A model generated the notes under the pieces. The model was not told the DNA's origin. It searched no databases and saw only the letters and a list, made by a program, of their open reading frames with translations. DNA of 64,000 bases. Origin: Sphingomonas sp. TDK1. Its GTDB lineage: Bacteria; Pseudomonadota; Alphaproteobacteria; Sphingomonadales; Sphingomonadaceae. How positions within the stretch are numbered: the first letter of the stretch is position 1; each line of letters opens with the position of its first letter. Below are positions 57,500 to 64,000 of the stretch, one piece after another. Position numbers and translations under genes: made by a program. The stretch lies in the NCBI RefSeq assembly GCF_001650735.1, contig NZ_LXVY01000009.1:62001-126000 (forward strand), read 5' to 3'.

Positions 57500-58096
57500 A
57501 TGGAGGAACAGATGGCTCAAGACGGCAGGCGCTCGATAAGGCAGCACTTCCCGAGCCTGCCGTTCGTAGGCGCCCTGGCGATCGTCCTGGCGCTGGGCGC
57601 AGCCGCGTTTATCTACCTTGGCGTGTATAACATCGCGGCCGACGAACCGCACACGCCGGCGGTCTATTCAATGCTCGAACGCCTGCGCGATCGGTCGATT
57701 GAGGCACGCGCGCGCGGCATAACACCCCCGGCCGATCTGGCATCGGCGCAGCGCGTGTCAGTCGGCGCGGGCCTTTACGGAGAAATGTGTTCCGGTTGCC
57801 ATCTCGGCCCCGGCGTCGAGAAATCCGAGATGAGCCAGGGCCTCTATCCGCAAGCGCCGGAACTTGTCCGCGCCCAGGACCTCACCCCCGCCCAGCAATT
57901 CTGGATCATCAAGCACGGGGTGAAGCTCAGCGCCATGCCGGCGTGGGGCAAGACGCATCCCGATCCGCTGATTTGGGACATGGTCGCGTTCGTCCGCAAG
58001 CTCCCCGGCATGACGCCCGAACAGTATAAGGCACTGGTCGCGAGCGCCCCGGCCGATCACGACGAGATGATGAAGGACATGCCGGGTATGAAGTGA
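57500..58096 (+). CDS. Membrane-anchored c-type cytochrome
   Basis: 198 residues. One N-terminal membrane helix (22-43) and one heme site 'CSGCHLGPG' (about 96-100), with a likely axial Met in 'KLSAMPAWGKTHPDPLIWD'. The C-terminus is Met-rich ('HDEMMKDMPGMK'). It starts 3 nt after copB, so it belongs to the operon. It may take electrons from CopA during Cu(I) oxidation, or pass them to the respiratory chain; this is inference. Confidence 0.88.
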   Translation: MEEQMAQDGRRSIRQHFPSLPFVGALAIVLALGAAAFIYLGVYNIAADEPHTPAVYSMLERLRDRSIEARARGITPPADLASAQRVSVGAGLYGEMCSGCHLGPGVEKSEMSQGLYPQAPELVRAQDLTPAQQFWIIKHGVKLSAMPAWGKTHPDPLIWDMVAFVRKLPGMTPEQYKALVASAPADHDEMMKDMPGMK

Positions 58097-58121
58097 CCCC
58101 GGCGACGAGGTTGAGGGAGGA

Positions 58122-58859
58122 GTGGTTCTGAAAAGCGCGAAACTGAGGCTGCATCTACTCGCGAGCCGCACGCACAAATGGCTCGCGATCATCATCGGCG
58201 CGCAGCTCCTGCTATGGTTCGCAAGCGGCGCCCTGATGAGCTTCCTGCCGATCGATCGGGTGCATGGCGATCACCTCGTTGACCGCAAAGCCGCGGCGCC
58301 CCTTCCCCGCGGCAGCACGTTCGCCCCACCATCGGCGATCGTAGGCGCAGCAGATGCGCCCATCGAGGCCATCACCTATCGCATGTGGCTTGGCCGCCCG
58401 GTCGCCGAGGTCGCGACAGCCAAGGGAACGCGCCTGTTCGACGCCGCGACGGGCCAAGCGCTGCCAGCACCAACGGCTCGTGAGGCCGAGGAGATCGCGC
58501 GTTTGGCATGGCGTGGCGGTGCTCGACCAGCGGCGAAGGTAGAGCGGATCGAGCGCGCCAGCCCCGAATATCGCGGCACGCTCCCCGCCTGGCGCGTCGC
58601 GTTCGCCGACCTCGATTCCACCCGCGTCTTTGTCGCGGCCGACACCGGTCGGATCTCGGCTGTCCGAACCGGCACTTGGCGGCTCTACGACTTCTTCTGG
58701 GGCCTTCACATCATGGATTGGACGAATCACGAGAACTTCAACACGCCCTGGCTGCTCGCCTTCGCGATCGGTGGGCTTGCGCTTTGGTTAGGGGGGGCAG
58801 TGCTTCTCTACATGCGATGGCCCAAAACGCGGCGTCGCAACATCGTGATCGAGGCATAA
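58122..58859 (+). CDS. PepSY-domain membrane protein
   Basis: 245 residues from GTG 58122, with GGGAGG immediately upstream. An N-terminal helix 'SRTHKWLAIIIGAQLLLWFASG' (split; about 15-36) is the PepSY-associated TM signature, and a second helix is near 210-232. Between them is a periplasmic domain with two PepSY-like repeats ('WRVAFADLDSTRVFVAADTG'). Such proteins resemble small ferric/flavin-linked reductase parts; the His of 'HKW' and 'WGLHIMDWTNHENFN' may bind heme. It is the last gene of the copAB operon, 25 nt after the cytochrome. Confidence 0.83.
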   Translation: MVLKSAKLRLHLLASRTHKWLAIIIGAQLLLWFASGALMSFLPIDRVHGDHLVDRKAAAPLPRGSTFAPPSAIVGAADAPIEAITYRMWLGRPVAEVATAKGTRLFDAATGQALPAPTAREAEEIARLAWRGGARPAAKVERIERASPEYRGTLPAWRVAFADLDSTRVFVAADTGRISAVRTGTWRLYDFFWGLHIMDWTNHENFNTPWLLAFAIGGLALWLGGAVLLYMRWPKTRRRNIVIEA

Positions 58860-58941
58860 TATACGCGGCTCAGGAGCGTAGCCCTCGGAAATAAAGTCCT
58901 GTTTCCTGACAATTTCTCGCGCGTTCTAGCACCCCGGGTGA

Positions 58942-58964
58942 GGGATAGCCGCCTCGCACGCGTA
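58942..58964 (+). promoter_or_regulatory. ECF-type promoter before DUF305 gene
   Basis: GGGAT (58942-58946), 14-bp spacer, CGTA (58961-58964), 28 nt before ATG 58993. It completes the set of six. Confidence 0.75.
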
Positions 58965-58992
58965 GAAGTCTTAGAACCCAGGGAGATCAATA

Positions 58993-59385
58993 ATGCGCTT
59001 CGCACCAACATTCGCAGCTTTGGCGCTGCTCGCCACGCCCGCCCTCGCGCAGCAGAGCGGCGGAATGCAGGGCATGAACCACGGTCAGATGGCCGGCATG
59101 AACCACGACGACATGGCGGGCATGATGGCCGGCAATCCCTACGGCCAAGCCGAGATGGACATGCATCAGAAGATGATGGCGGCCAAGCAGGGCGACGCGG
59201 CCGAAATGTGGACGCGCAAGATGATTGAGCATCATCGCGGCGCCATCGCCATGTCGCGCGTTGCGGTGCGCGACGCGCGCGACGCCGAGACGAAGCGCAT
59301 GGCGCAGATGACGATCACAAAGCAGGAAAAGGATATTGCCGAGCTACAGGCGTGGCTCCGCAAGCATGGCAAGCGCCCGCAGTAA
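58993..59385 (+). CDS. DUF305 (CopM-like) copper-binding exported protein
   Basis: 130 residues: signal peptide (1-20), a Met/His-rich mature start ('GMQGMNHGQMAGMNHDDMAG') and one DUF305 four-helix unit with 'MIEHHRGAIAMSRVAV'. DUF305 proteins such as CopM bind Cu(I) or Ag(I) in the periplasm. ATG preceded by AGGGAG. A GC-rich hairpin follows, but the DUF411 gene lies close in the same direction and may be partly read through. Confidence 0.9.
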   Translation: MRFAPTFAALALLATPALAQQSGGMQGMNHGQMAGMNHDDMAGMMAGNPYGQAEMDMHQKMMAAKQGDAAEMWTRKMIEHHRGAIAMSRVAVRDARDAETKRMAQMTITKQEKDIAELQAWLRKHGKRPQ

Positions 59386-59396
59386 GGGAGCGCTGC

Positions 59397-59436
59397 CCCC
59401 GCCCTGTCGATCCCCCTACCCCCCGGCAGGGCGGGG
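59397..59436 (+). terminator. Hairpin after DUF305 gene
   Basis: CCCCGCCCTG (59397-59406) pairs with CAGGGCGGGG (59427-59436) around a 20-nt C-rich loop, followed by ATTCCCATTTA. A likely terminator, although the T-run is broken. Confidence 0.65.
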
Positions 59437-59459
59437 ATTCCCATTTAGGAGCTGATCCG

Positions 59460-59909
59460 ATGAAGACTGGTGTTCGTGGCGTCGTCGCCGCCTTGCTAAT
59501 GACCATCCCAGCGGTCGCATCGGCCGCGGCCGACATCACCATGCACCGCGATCCGGGTTGCGGCTGTTGCGAGAGATGGGCGGCCCAGGTGCGCCAGCAG
59601 TTCGGCCGCAAGGTTCAGATCGTCGACGACGCCAATCGCGCCGCCTTGCAGCGCCGCGTCGGCGTGCCGGCCGCGCTCGCTTCCTGCCACACCGCTATCA
59701 TCGACGGCATGGCCTTTGAGGGACACGTTCCCATCGCGGACATGAAGCGTGCCCTTGCGCAGCATCCGAAAGGGGTGCGCGGGTTGGCGGTCGCCGGGAT
59801 GCCGATGGGTTCCCCCGGCATGGAGGTCGCCGGGATGAAGCCCCACGCCTACGACGTGATCGCGTTCGGCCCGAGCGGCCAGCGCGTCTATGCGCACCAC
59901 GGCAGTTAA
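59460..59909 (+). CDS. DUF411 exported metal-binding protein
   Basis: 149 residues from ATG 59460 (AGGAG upstream). A signal peptide (1-23) precedes the DUF411 core with the Cys cluster 'RDPGCGCCERWAAQVRQQFG' and 'ASCHTAIIDGMAFEGHVPI', plus a Met-rich 'GMPMGSPGMEVAGMKPHAYD'. The fold resembles thioredoxin/DsbA-like copper chaperones; one member is PcoE/CopG-like, with a Cys-linked copper site. Own promoter not seen. Confidence 0.9.
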   Translation: MKTGVRGVVAALLMTIPAVASAAADITMHRDPGCGCCERWAAQVRQQFGRKVQIVDDANRAALQRRVGVPAALASCHTAIIDGMAFEGHVPIADMKRALAQHPKGVRGLAVAGMPMGSPGMEVAGMKPHAYDVIAFGPSGQRVYAHHGS

Positions 59910-59956
59910 CGGACGACTCTCGAGAAACGGAGGCGGTTGCCCGCCCCCGTCCCAGA

Positions 59957-60145
59957 TCAGTGATTCATGCCGGGCATCGGCGCGGGCTTGGGATCGCCCG
60001 GCTTCGCCTTCATCTTGTCGCAGCAATCCGCGCCATCCTTGCAGCACGTCTTGTCGGCGCCACAGCAGCAGCCCGCATCAGCGGCGAACGCCGCAGCCGG
60101 AACGAGCAGCGCCAGCGCAGCCGCAATCATCTTGAACTTGGTCAT
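59957..60145 (-). CDS. Small exported Cys-rich protein (62 aa)
   Basis: 62 residues. A clean signal peptide ('MIAAALALLVPAAAFA') is followed by 'GCCCGADKTCCKDGADCCD' (seven Cys in 19 residues) and a short Lys/Pro tail ending 'MPGMNH'. The mature part looks like a periplasmic metallothionein or copper buffer. It is the last gene of a leftward pair with an unknown protein. No named family is recognised. Confidence 0.75.
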   Translation of the reverse strand: MTKFKMIAAALALLVPAAAFAADAGCCCGADKTCCKDGADCCDKMKAKPGDPKPAPMPGMNH

Positions 60146-60182
60146 CGGTGTCTCCGTGATTCAATTGTGTGATCGTTGAGCG

Positions 60183-60533
60183 TCACACGCTTCGCGGAGG
60201 GGGCGTCGCCGGAGGAACCGGCTGACCCGCAAGACCCGGAGCCGTCGCCGGCATGGGGGCAATCGTGGGGAAGCGCAGCGGCTCGACACGGGCGATCGTT
60301 TCGCCTTGGACAGCCGCGCAAGGGGTGGCGCATGCGGACGCGGGAGCCTTCTTCGCCGGCACCCCCTTCCCCTCGCACCCGGTCATTGCCGTCGCGATCG
60401 GCGCGGCTTGCGCCGCAGCCTCGCAGAACGGCCCGAGGCGCACGAGCAGCAGCGCCGCAAACACGCCCAGGAGGGCGACGCGGAACAGGCTGGCAAGAGG
60501 TCGCGATCCGCGTTTCACGCCTGCTATCCGCAC
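60183..60533 (-). CDS. Unknown small protein with N-terminal helix
   Basis: 116 residues. A basic start and one hydrophobic helix (about 15-33) are followed by a Pro/Ala-rich, probably disordered periplasmic region with four Cys. No family is recognised. It lies 37 nt upstream of the small Cys-rich gene on the same strand and 27 nt downstream of the glutaredoxin-MauE gene. Its low-complexity composition leaves some doubt that it is translated. Confidence 0.5.
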   Translation of the reverse strand: MRIAGVKRGSRPLASLFRVALLGVFAALLLVRLGPFCEAAAQAAPIATAMTGCEGKGVPAKKAPASACATPCAAVQGETIARVEPLRFPTIAPMPATAPGLAGQPVPPATPPPRSV

Positions 60534-60560
60534 CGTCCCCGCCCGAATGTCAACGAAAGC

Positions 60561-61328
60561 CTAGTGCGCCATCGACAGCCAGGCCGGGGCGAGCAGCATC
60601 CAGAGCGCCATCGCCACCATCATCACGTTCTCGGTCAGCGAGATGAAGCCGAGCGGCACGTTGCTGTCGCCGCCCACGCACGCGCACTTCAGCTCGCGCT
60701 TGTCGACATAGACCGCGTTGAACACCGACACCGCCCCAATCGTGCCGATGACGAGCGCGACCGGCACCGACAGCCACGTCAACGCGCCCGCGGCCATCAG
60801 CACGCCCGCGCCGCCTTCCGCGAACGGGTAGATGTAGGAATAGGGCACCCAGCGTTTCGCGAGCAGATCGTAGTTGAGGAACATGCTCGAAAAGCTCTCG
60901 ACGTTCTGGAGCTTGAGCATCGCCAGCACGCACATCGAAAACGCGATGAACCATTCGCCCGCGCGCACCGTGAACGGCGTCCCCAGCACGGCATAGCTGA
61001 CAGCGAGCGCCATCAGCGCCGTCATCGCGAAGACCGCAATTACCGGCCGATAGGTGACGGCCTTGGGATCGCGCACCGTCTTGCCGAAGAACCGGCGCAG
61101 ATCGTCATAGCCGCCTACCCACTCCCCCGCGATGAAGGTCTGCGGTGTGGTCTTGACGTTGTGCTTCGCCTTGAAGGCATCGGTTTCCTCCCGCGTCGTC
61201 AACCAGTGGTCATCGACCGCGTAGCCTTCCCGGCGCAACAGGTCTTTCGCCTTCAGCCCATAGGGGCAGGTATGTTCCGGCATCACCATCCGGTAGATCG
61301 TCGCCTGCTTGGCGGGGGCGGTCGCCAT
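60561..61328 (-). CDS. Glutaredoxin-MauE membrane fusion protein
   Basis: 255 residues. The N-terminal 80 are a glutaredoxin with 'EHTCPYGLKAKDLLRREGY' (one active Cys, CPYG type) and 'VKTTPQTFIAGEWVGGYDDL' for glutathione binding. The rest has four helices of the MauE/DoxX family and a periplasm-facing Cys pair 'LKCACVGGDSN'. MauE-like proteins handle thiol exchange across the membrane. The divergent MerR with a 19-bp-spacer promoter implies metal control, and the glutaredoxin suggests mercury or copper stress to thiols. Confidence 0.88.
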   Translation of the reverse strand: MATAPAKQATIYRMVMPEHTCPYGLKAKDLLRREGYAVDDHWLTTREETDAFKAKHNVKTTPQTFIAGEWVGGYDDLRRFFGKTVRDPKAVTYRPVIAVFAMTALMALAVSYAVLGTPFTVRAGEWFIAFSMCVLAMLKLQNVESFSSMFLNYDLLAKRWVPYSYIYPFAEGGAGVLMAAGALTWLSVPVALVIGTIGAVSVFNAVYVDKRELKCACVGGDSNVPLGFISLTENVMMVAMALWMLLAPAWLSMAH

Positions 61329-61357
61329 GTCGCTTCTCCGATTTGTTCGCCCCGCCT

Positions 61358-61388
61358 ATATAGGGTCCGTACCATAGTCCGGAGTCAA
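61358..61388 (-). promoter_or_regulatory. MerR-type promoter of the glutaredoxin-MauE gene
   Basis: Leftward -35 TTGACT (61388-61383), 19-bp spacer, -10 CTATAT (61363-61358). The spacer has TCCGGACTATGGTACGGA-like half-sites related to mercury-type operators. It lies between the divergent MerR (61392) and the fusion gene (61328). Confidence 0.75.
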
Positions 61389-61391
61389 GGC

Positions 61392-61796
61392 ATGGCGGGC
61401 ATGACGATCGCTGGACTCGCGCGCGAAGGGGGCGTGGGCGTTGAAACGGTGCGCTACTATCAGCGCCGCGGCTTGCTACACGAGCCCGACCGGCCGAGCG
61501 GAGGTGGCGTGGGAGGCAGCATCCGGCGCTACGGCACCGACGACGCACGCCGGCTGCGTTTCATCCGGTCCGCCCAGGCAGCGGGCTTCACGCTTGAGCA
61601 GATCGGCGAATTGCTGGCGCTGGACGCGACAGACGATCGCGCTCGCGCGCGCCAGCTCGCTAATGAGCGCATCGCCGCGCTGGACGCCAAAATCGAGGAG
61701 CTTGAGCGGGTGCGGGCCTCGCTTCGCCGGCTCGCGCGGGAGTGCGGCTCGGGATCGGCCGGCCCATGTCCGATCCTGACGGCTTTCGAGGGGTAG
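61392..61796 (+). CDS. MerR-family regulator, mercury/copper-like
   Basis: 134 residues from ATG 61392 (ATG 61401 also possible). The HTH 'GVETVRYYQRRGLLHEP' is standard. A Gly-rich insertion 'PSGGGVGGSIRRYG' occurs in the wing. The metal loop has C-x7-C ('ECGSGSAGPCPILTAF'), as in Hg- or Cu-sensing MerR proteins; a third Cys is not evident in the long helix, which weakens the Hg assignment. It controls the divergent glutaredoxin-MauE gene. Confidence 0.87.
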   Translation: MAGMTIAGLAREGGVGVETVRYYQRRGLLHEPDRPSGGGVGGSIRRYGTDDARRLRFIRSAQAAGFTLEQIGELLALDATDDRARARQLANERIAALDAKIEELERVRASLRRLARECGSGSAGPCPILTAFEG

Positions 61797-61800
61797 CGGC

Positions 61801-62571
61801 TTAGGTCCGCTGACCGGGATGCTCCCCCGCCCGTTGGGGCAGAACCAGGATCAGGAGCAGGATGGCGACCGCCAGCACCGCGGACGCGAGCGGCCGGCTG
61901 AATGCCAAGCCACCATGATCGAGCGGCTTGTCGAGGAAGTCGCCGACGGCTGCACCCAGCGGGCGGGTCAGGATAAAAGCCGCCCAGAACAGCAGCACGC
62001 GGCTCGCGTTCGTCAGATAGTAGAGCAGTGCCAGCACGGCCAACAGCGCCGCGAAGATGCCCGCCGCTCCGATATAGCCGAGGTTGCCGGTATCGGCCGT
62101 CCAGTCGCCGAGCGCGGTGCCCAGCGTCTGCGAGAAGGTGATCGTGATCCAGTAGAACAGCTCGGCCTTCGGCTCGCGCACGGTATCGACCGAGATCGAT
62201 CCGAGCGATCGATGCCAGGCGATCAGCGAAGCCAGCACGCAGCCGAGCAGCAGCGCCGACCCTCCGGTGTAGCCGATGCCGAGCGAGCGCGTCGCGAAGT
62301 CCGCCATCGTCGTTCCCGCCGTCGTCGACGCGATGATTGTCGCCCAATAAAGGAACGGGTGGAAGCGCGTCGCCGCGACCTCCCACCACACCAGGGCCAC
62401 CAGCACCGTCAAGAAGATCGCGGTCCCGACCAGGTAGCCGAGGTTCATCGTCATCGAGACGGTGTCGCCGCCTGTCTCGCCCAGCGTGGTCGCGAGGATC
62501 TTGATGAGCCAGAAGCCCAGCGTGACCGCTGGCACCTTGCTCGCCAACTCCCGCTTCGTCGAGTCCAACAC
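61801..62571 (-). CDS. DUF347 repeat (COG4705) membrane protein
   Basis: 256 residues from GTG 62571 (AAGGAAG upstream). Four DUF347 repeats, each of two helices with a G-[DE]-x-x-G-D-like turn, are visible: 'TLGETGGDTVSMTMNLGY', 'STTAGTTMADFATRSLGIG', 'TLGTALGDWTADTGNLGY' and 'RPLGAAVGDFLDKPLDHGG'. COG4705 proteins are widespread next to metal resistance genes; transport of Mn or other metals has been suggested but is not settled. It is 32 nt downstream of dmeF and probably co-transcribed. Confidence 0.85.
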   Translation of the reverse strand: MLDSTKRELASKVPAVTLGFWLIKILATTLGETGGDTVSMTMNLGYLVGTAIFLTVLVALVWWEVAATRFHPFLYWATIIASTTAGTTMADFATRSLGIGYTGGSALLLGCVLASLIAWHRSLGSISVDTVREPKAELFYWITITFSQTLGTALGDWTADTGNLGYIGAAGIFAALLAVLALLYYLTNASRVLLFWAAFILTRPLGAAVGDFLDKPLDHGGLAFSRPLASAVLAVAILLLILVLPQRAGEHPGQRT

Positions 62572-62603
62572 GGTGTCTTCCTTTCGTCGGGTTCCGCGCG
62601 GCC

Positions 62604-63536
62604 CTAGCGACACTCGACCGTGAGGTGCGCGAGTTCGTGGACGGGCGCGAGGCGAGCGCGAATCTCGTCGCCGGTGACGCCCTGCCCGCCCACGACGCTG
62701 ACGATCGCGGCGTGCGCTTCCGGACCAACGCGCCAGACGCGAAGGTCGGTGATGCGCGCGTCTCCCGGCGTTTCGACCAGCTCGCGCACTTCATCCTCGA
62801 CATGATGATCGGTCGCGTCGAGCAGCACTGACGCCGTGTCGCGCATCAGCGACCATGACCAGCGCGCGATCACGACCGCACCGACGATCCCCATCACCGG
62901 GTCCATCCAGACCCAGCCAAGATAGCGGCCGGCGAGCAGCGCGGCGATGGCGAGAACCGAGGTGAGCGCGTCGGCGAGGACGTGGACATAGGCCGAGCGC
63001 ATGTTGTTGTCGCCGCCATGCTTGTCGTGAGCATGGCCGTGGTCATGCCCGTGATGATGATCGTGGCCGTGATGGTGCCCGCCCGAGAGCAGGAAGGCGC
63101 TGGCGATGTTCACGCCGAGGCCAACCACGGCGATGATCGTCGCTTCCCCGAAGGCGACCGTGATCGGCTGGAATAGCCGAAGGATGGACTCGACGCCGAT
63201 CCCGAGCGCGATCAGCCCCAGCACCATCGCCGACGCGAACCCGGCCAGATCGCCGACCTTACCCATGCCGAAGCTATAGGCCCGGCTGGAGGCATGGCGC
63301 TTGGCATAGGCGTAAGCGGCCGCGGCGACCCCGAGCGCGCCCGCGTGTGTCGCCATGTGAAAACCATCGGCGAGTAGCGCCATCGAGCCGGTCAGATAAC
63401 CGGCGACGATCTCCACCACCATCATCCCGGCGGTAAGCGCCACGACCCACAGGGTCCGGCGGGCATTGTCGTCATGCGAAGCACCCAGGAAAACATGATC
63501 GTGCGTGAAGGCGTCGATTTCGGGCAAAGTCGCCAT
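62604..63536 (-). CDS. dmeF: DmeF-type Co/Ni cation diffusion facilitator
   Basis: 310 residues. The N-terminal 'HDHVFLGASHDDNARRT' is the DmeF signature. Six helices contain 'ADGFHMATHAGAL' (helix II, H-x-x-x-H) and 'VHVLADALTSVLAI' (helix V, H-x-x-x-D). The loop between helices IV and V is strongly His-rich ('GGHHHGHDHHHGHDHGHAHD'). It exports Co2+ and Ni2+. It sits 9 nt downstream of an RcnR-type repressor, the dmeRF arrangement of alphaproteobacteria. Confidence 0.93.
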   Translation of the reverse strand: MATLPEIDAFTHDHVFLGASHDDNARRTLWVVALTAGMMVVEIVAGYLTGSMALLADGFHMATHAGALGVAAAAYAYAKRHASSRAYSFGMGKVGDLAGFASAMVLGLIALGIGVESILRLFQPITVAFGEATIIAVVGLGVNIASAFLLSGGHHHGHDHHHGHDHGHAHDKHGGDNNMRSAYVHVLADALTSVLAIAALLAGRYLGWVWMDPVMGIVGAVVIARWSWSLMRDTASVLLDATDHHVEDEVRELVETPGDARITDLRVWRVGPEAHAAIVSVVGGQGVTGDEIRARLAPVHELAHLTVECR

Positions 63537-63545
63537 GGGGCCGTC

Positions 63546-63821
63546 CTATTTGGCGTAGCGGCGGATCACCGCCAGCAGTTCTTCGGCACCGGCCGCCCGC
63601 TCGGCGTCGTCGAGGCCGACACGTGACACATGCGCCTCAAGATGCTCGGCGATGATCTCGTCCATGAGGCCATTCACGGCCCCACGTACCGCTGCGACCA
63701 GGTGCAGCACTTGGGCACACGACGAATCGGATTGCAGCGCTCGCTCGACTGCGCCGACTTGCCCGGCAATGCGACGAACCCGTGCGACCAGATCAGCATT
63801 TGTATGGGACAGATGCGACAT
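63546..63821 (-). CDS. dmeR: DmeR/RcnR-type metal-sensing repressor
   Basis: 91 residues, all helical, of the CsoR/RcnR family. The Ni/Co site of RcnR is conserved: N-terminal H3, C35, H60 and H64 ('SSCAQVLHLV', 'EIIAEHLEAHVSRVG'). The CsoR copper pattern (C-H-C) and FrmR pattern differ, so Co/Ni is the likely signal. It should bind a G/C-tract operator upstream (63824-63838) and repress itself and dmeF until metal binds. Confidence 0.92.
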   Translation of the reverse strand: MSHLSHTNADLVARVRRIAGQVGAVERALQSDSSCAQVLHLVAAVRGAVNGLMDEIIAEHLEAHVSRVGLDDAERAAGAEELLAVIRRYAK

Positions 63822-63823
63822 AA

Positions 63824-63838
63824 CCTACCCCCCTACCC
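63824..63838 (-). promoter_or_regulatory. RcnR/DmeR-type operator upstream of dmeR
   Basis: A run of six C (63828-63833; G6 on the coding strand) flanked by TA steps, TACCCCCCTA, lies 6 bp before the dmeR start. G-tracts with T-A-[CT] flanks are the hallmark of RcnR-family sites. Confidence 0.6.
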
Positions 63839-63889
63839 TATCGGTAATCGCGTGACAATCTGACTTTCGACTTAGCTCCATCATGGCGA

Positions 63890-64000
63890 TCACCGTTCGC
63901 CAAAAAGCTCGCGCTGTGCCTTCTCGAGCTCTTCCGTGTAACGGCGCCGGACATAGCTCTCGGATACGATGCCAAGTACATGCCGCTCGGCGGACAACAC
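63890..64000 (-). CDS. 3' end of a ClC chloride channel/CBS-domain gene (partial)
   Basis: Only 36 codons are in the window, open at the right edge and ending at the stop 63890-63892. 'VLGIVSESYVRRRYTEEL' and 'EKAQRELFGER' are typical of the C-terminal tail of ClC-type channels that end in a CBS domain ('LGxVSE-x-YV'). Identification is from this short tail only. Confidence 0.6.
   Translation of the reverse strand: MLSAERHVLGIVSESYVRRRYTEELEKAQRELFGER

Noticed and set aside
60306..61391. Long upstream extension of the MerR gene at 61392
   Set aside because: It runs antisense through the glutaredoxin-MauE gene and across the operator; MerR proteins begin at the HTH.

Overview
The window is high-GC DNA with the codon use and gene families of an alphaproteobacterium, most likely a sphingomonad (Sphingomonas/Sphingobium/Sphingopyxis type). 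The dense metal-resistance content, IS3-family element, HU gene, decayed DUF6118 gene and several truncated gene copies suggest a plasmid or genomic island. No rRNA, tRNA, CRISPR array or phage module was seen.

Region 1 (1-18.8 kb) is a low-oxygen/nitrosative-stress block: ompW, hemN, a Crp/Fnr regulator, GNAT, a frameshifted L,D-transpeptidase, a GGDEF protein, a UbiH-like monooxygenase, a CoA-transferase, a truncated globin, a fatty acid hydroxylase, a UspA protein, an alcohol dehydrogenase, an NsrR-like Rrf2 regulator, hcp, a K+-channel-like protein and a decayed second globin. Four near-identical palindromes, TTGAC-N4-GTCAA, lie upstream of ompW/hemN, the monooxygenase operon, the hydroxylase and hcp. 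They fit the FNR-type regulator encoded here. A copper cassette (CueR operator, P-type ATPase copA, cueR; 6.4-9.4 kb) is inserted in this block.

Region 2 (18.8-28.6 kb) is mosaic: a nucleoside deaminase, two unknown proteins, HU, an arsR-arsC-arsB-arsN2-arsH operon with its operator, the tail of a CzcA-type pump, a zinc CDF exporter, an IS3-family element, and scraps of a pbrT-like gene and a czcC gene.

Region 3 (28.6-43.2 kb) carries czcCBA with DUF190 and CaCA-exchanger genes, a methyltransferase with a likely 5' frameshift, a pbr-like group (lspA, cytochrome c-FTR1 permease, CDF exporter, divergent MerR), a Tat-exported aspartic protease with a PDZ domain behind a MerR-type promoter, and a merT-like operon with its own MerR.

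Region 4 (43.2-49.7 kb) has a CYP152-like P450, a broken DUF6118 gene, a second inverted cueR-copA cassette, and a solitary predicted nuclease.

Region 5 (49.7-60 kb) is the most coherent system: a CnrYXH-like anti-sigma/metal-sensor/ECF-sigma operon embedded among copper genes. Six promoters share the bipartite motif GGG(A/G)T-N14-CGTA. They stand before DUF4396, the Cys-rich copper-storage protein, copCD (minus strand), cnrYXH itself, the copA(MCO)-copB-cytochrome c-PepSY operon, and DUF305. This suggests one autoregulated ECF regulon for handling periplasmic and stored copper.

Region 6 (60-64 kb) holds a small Cys-rich exported protein, a glutaredoxin-MauE membrane fusion with a divergent MerR, and a dmeR-dmeF Co/Ni efflux operon with a DUF347 protein. 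The 3' end of a ClC/CBS gene closes the window.
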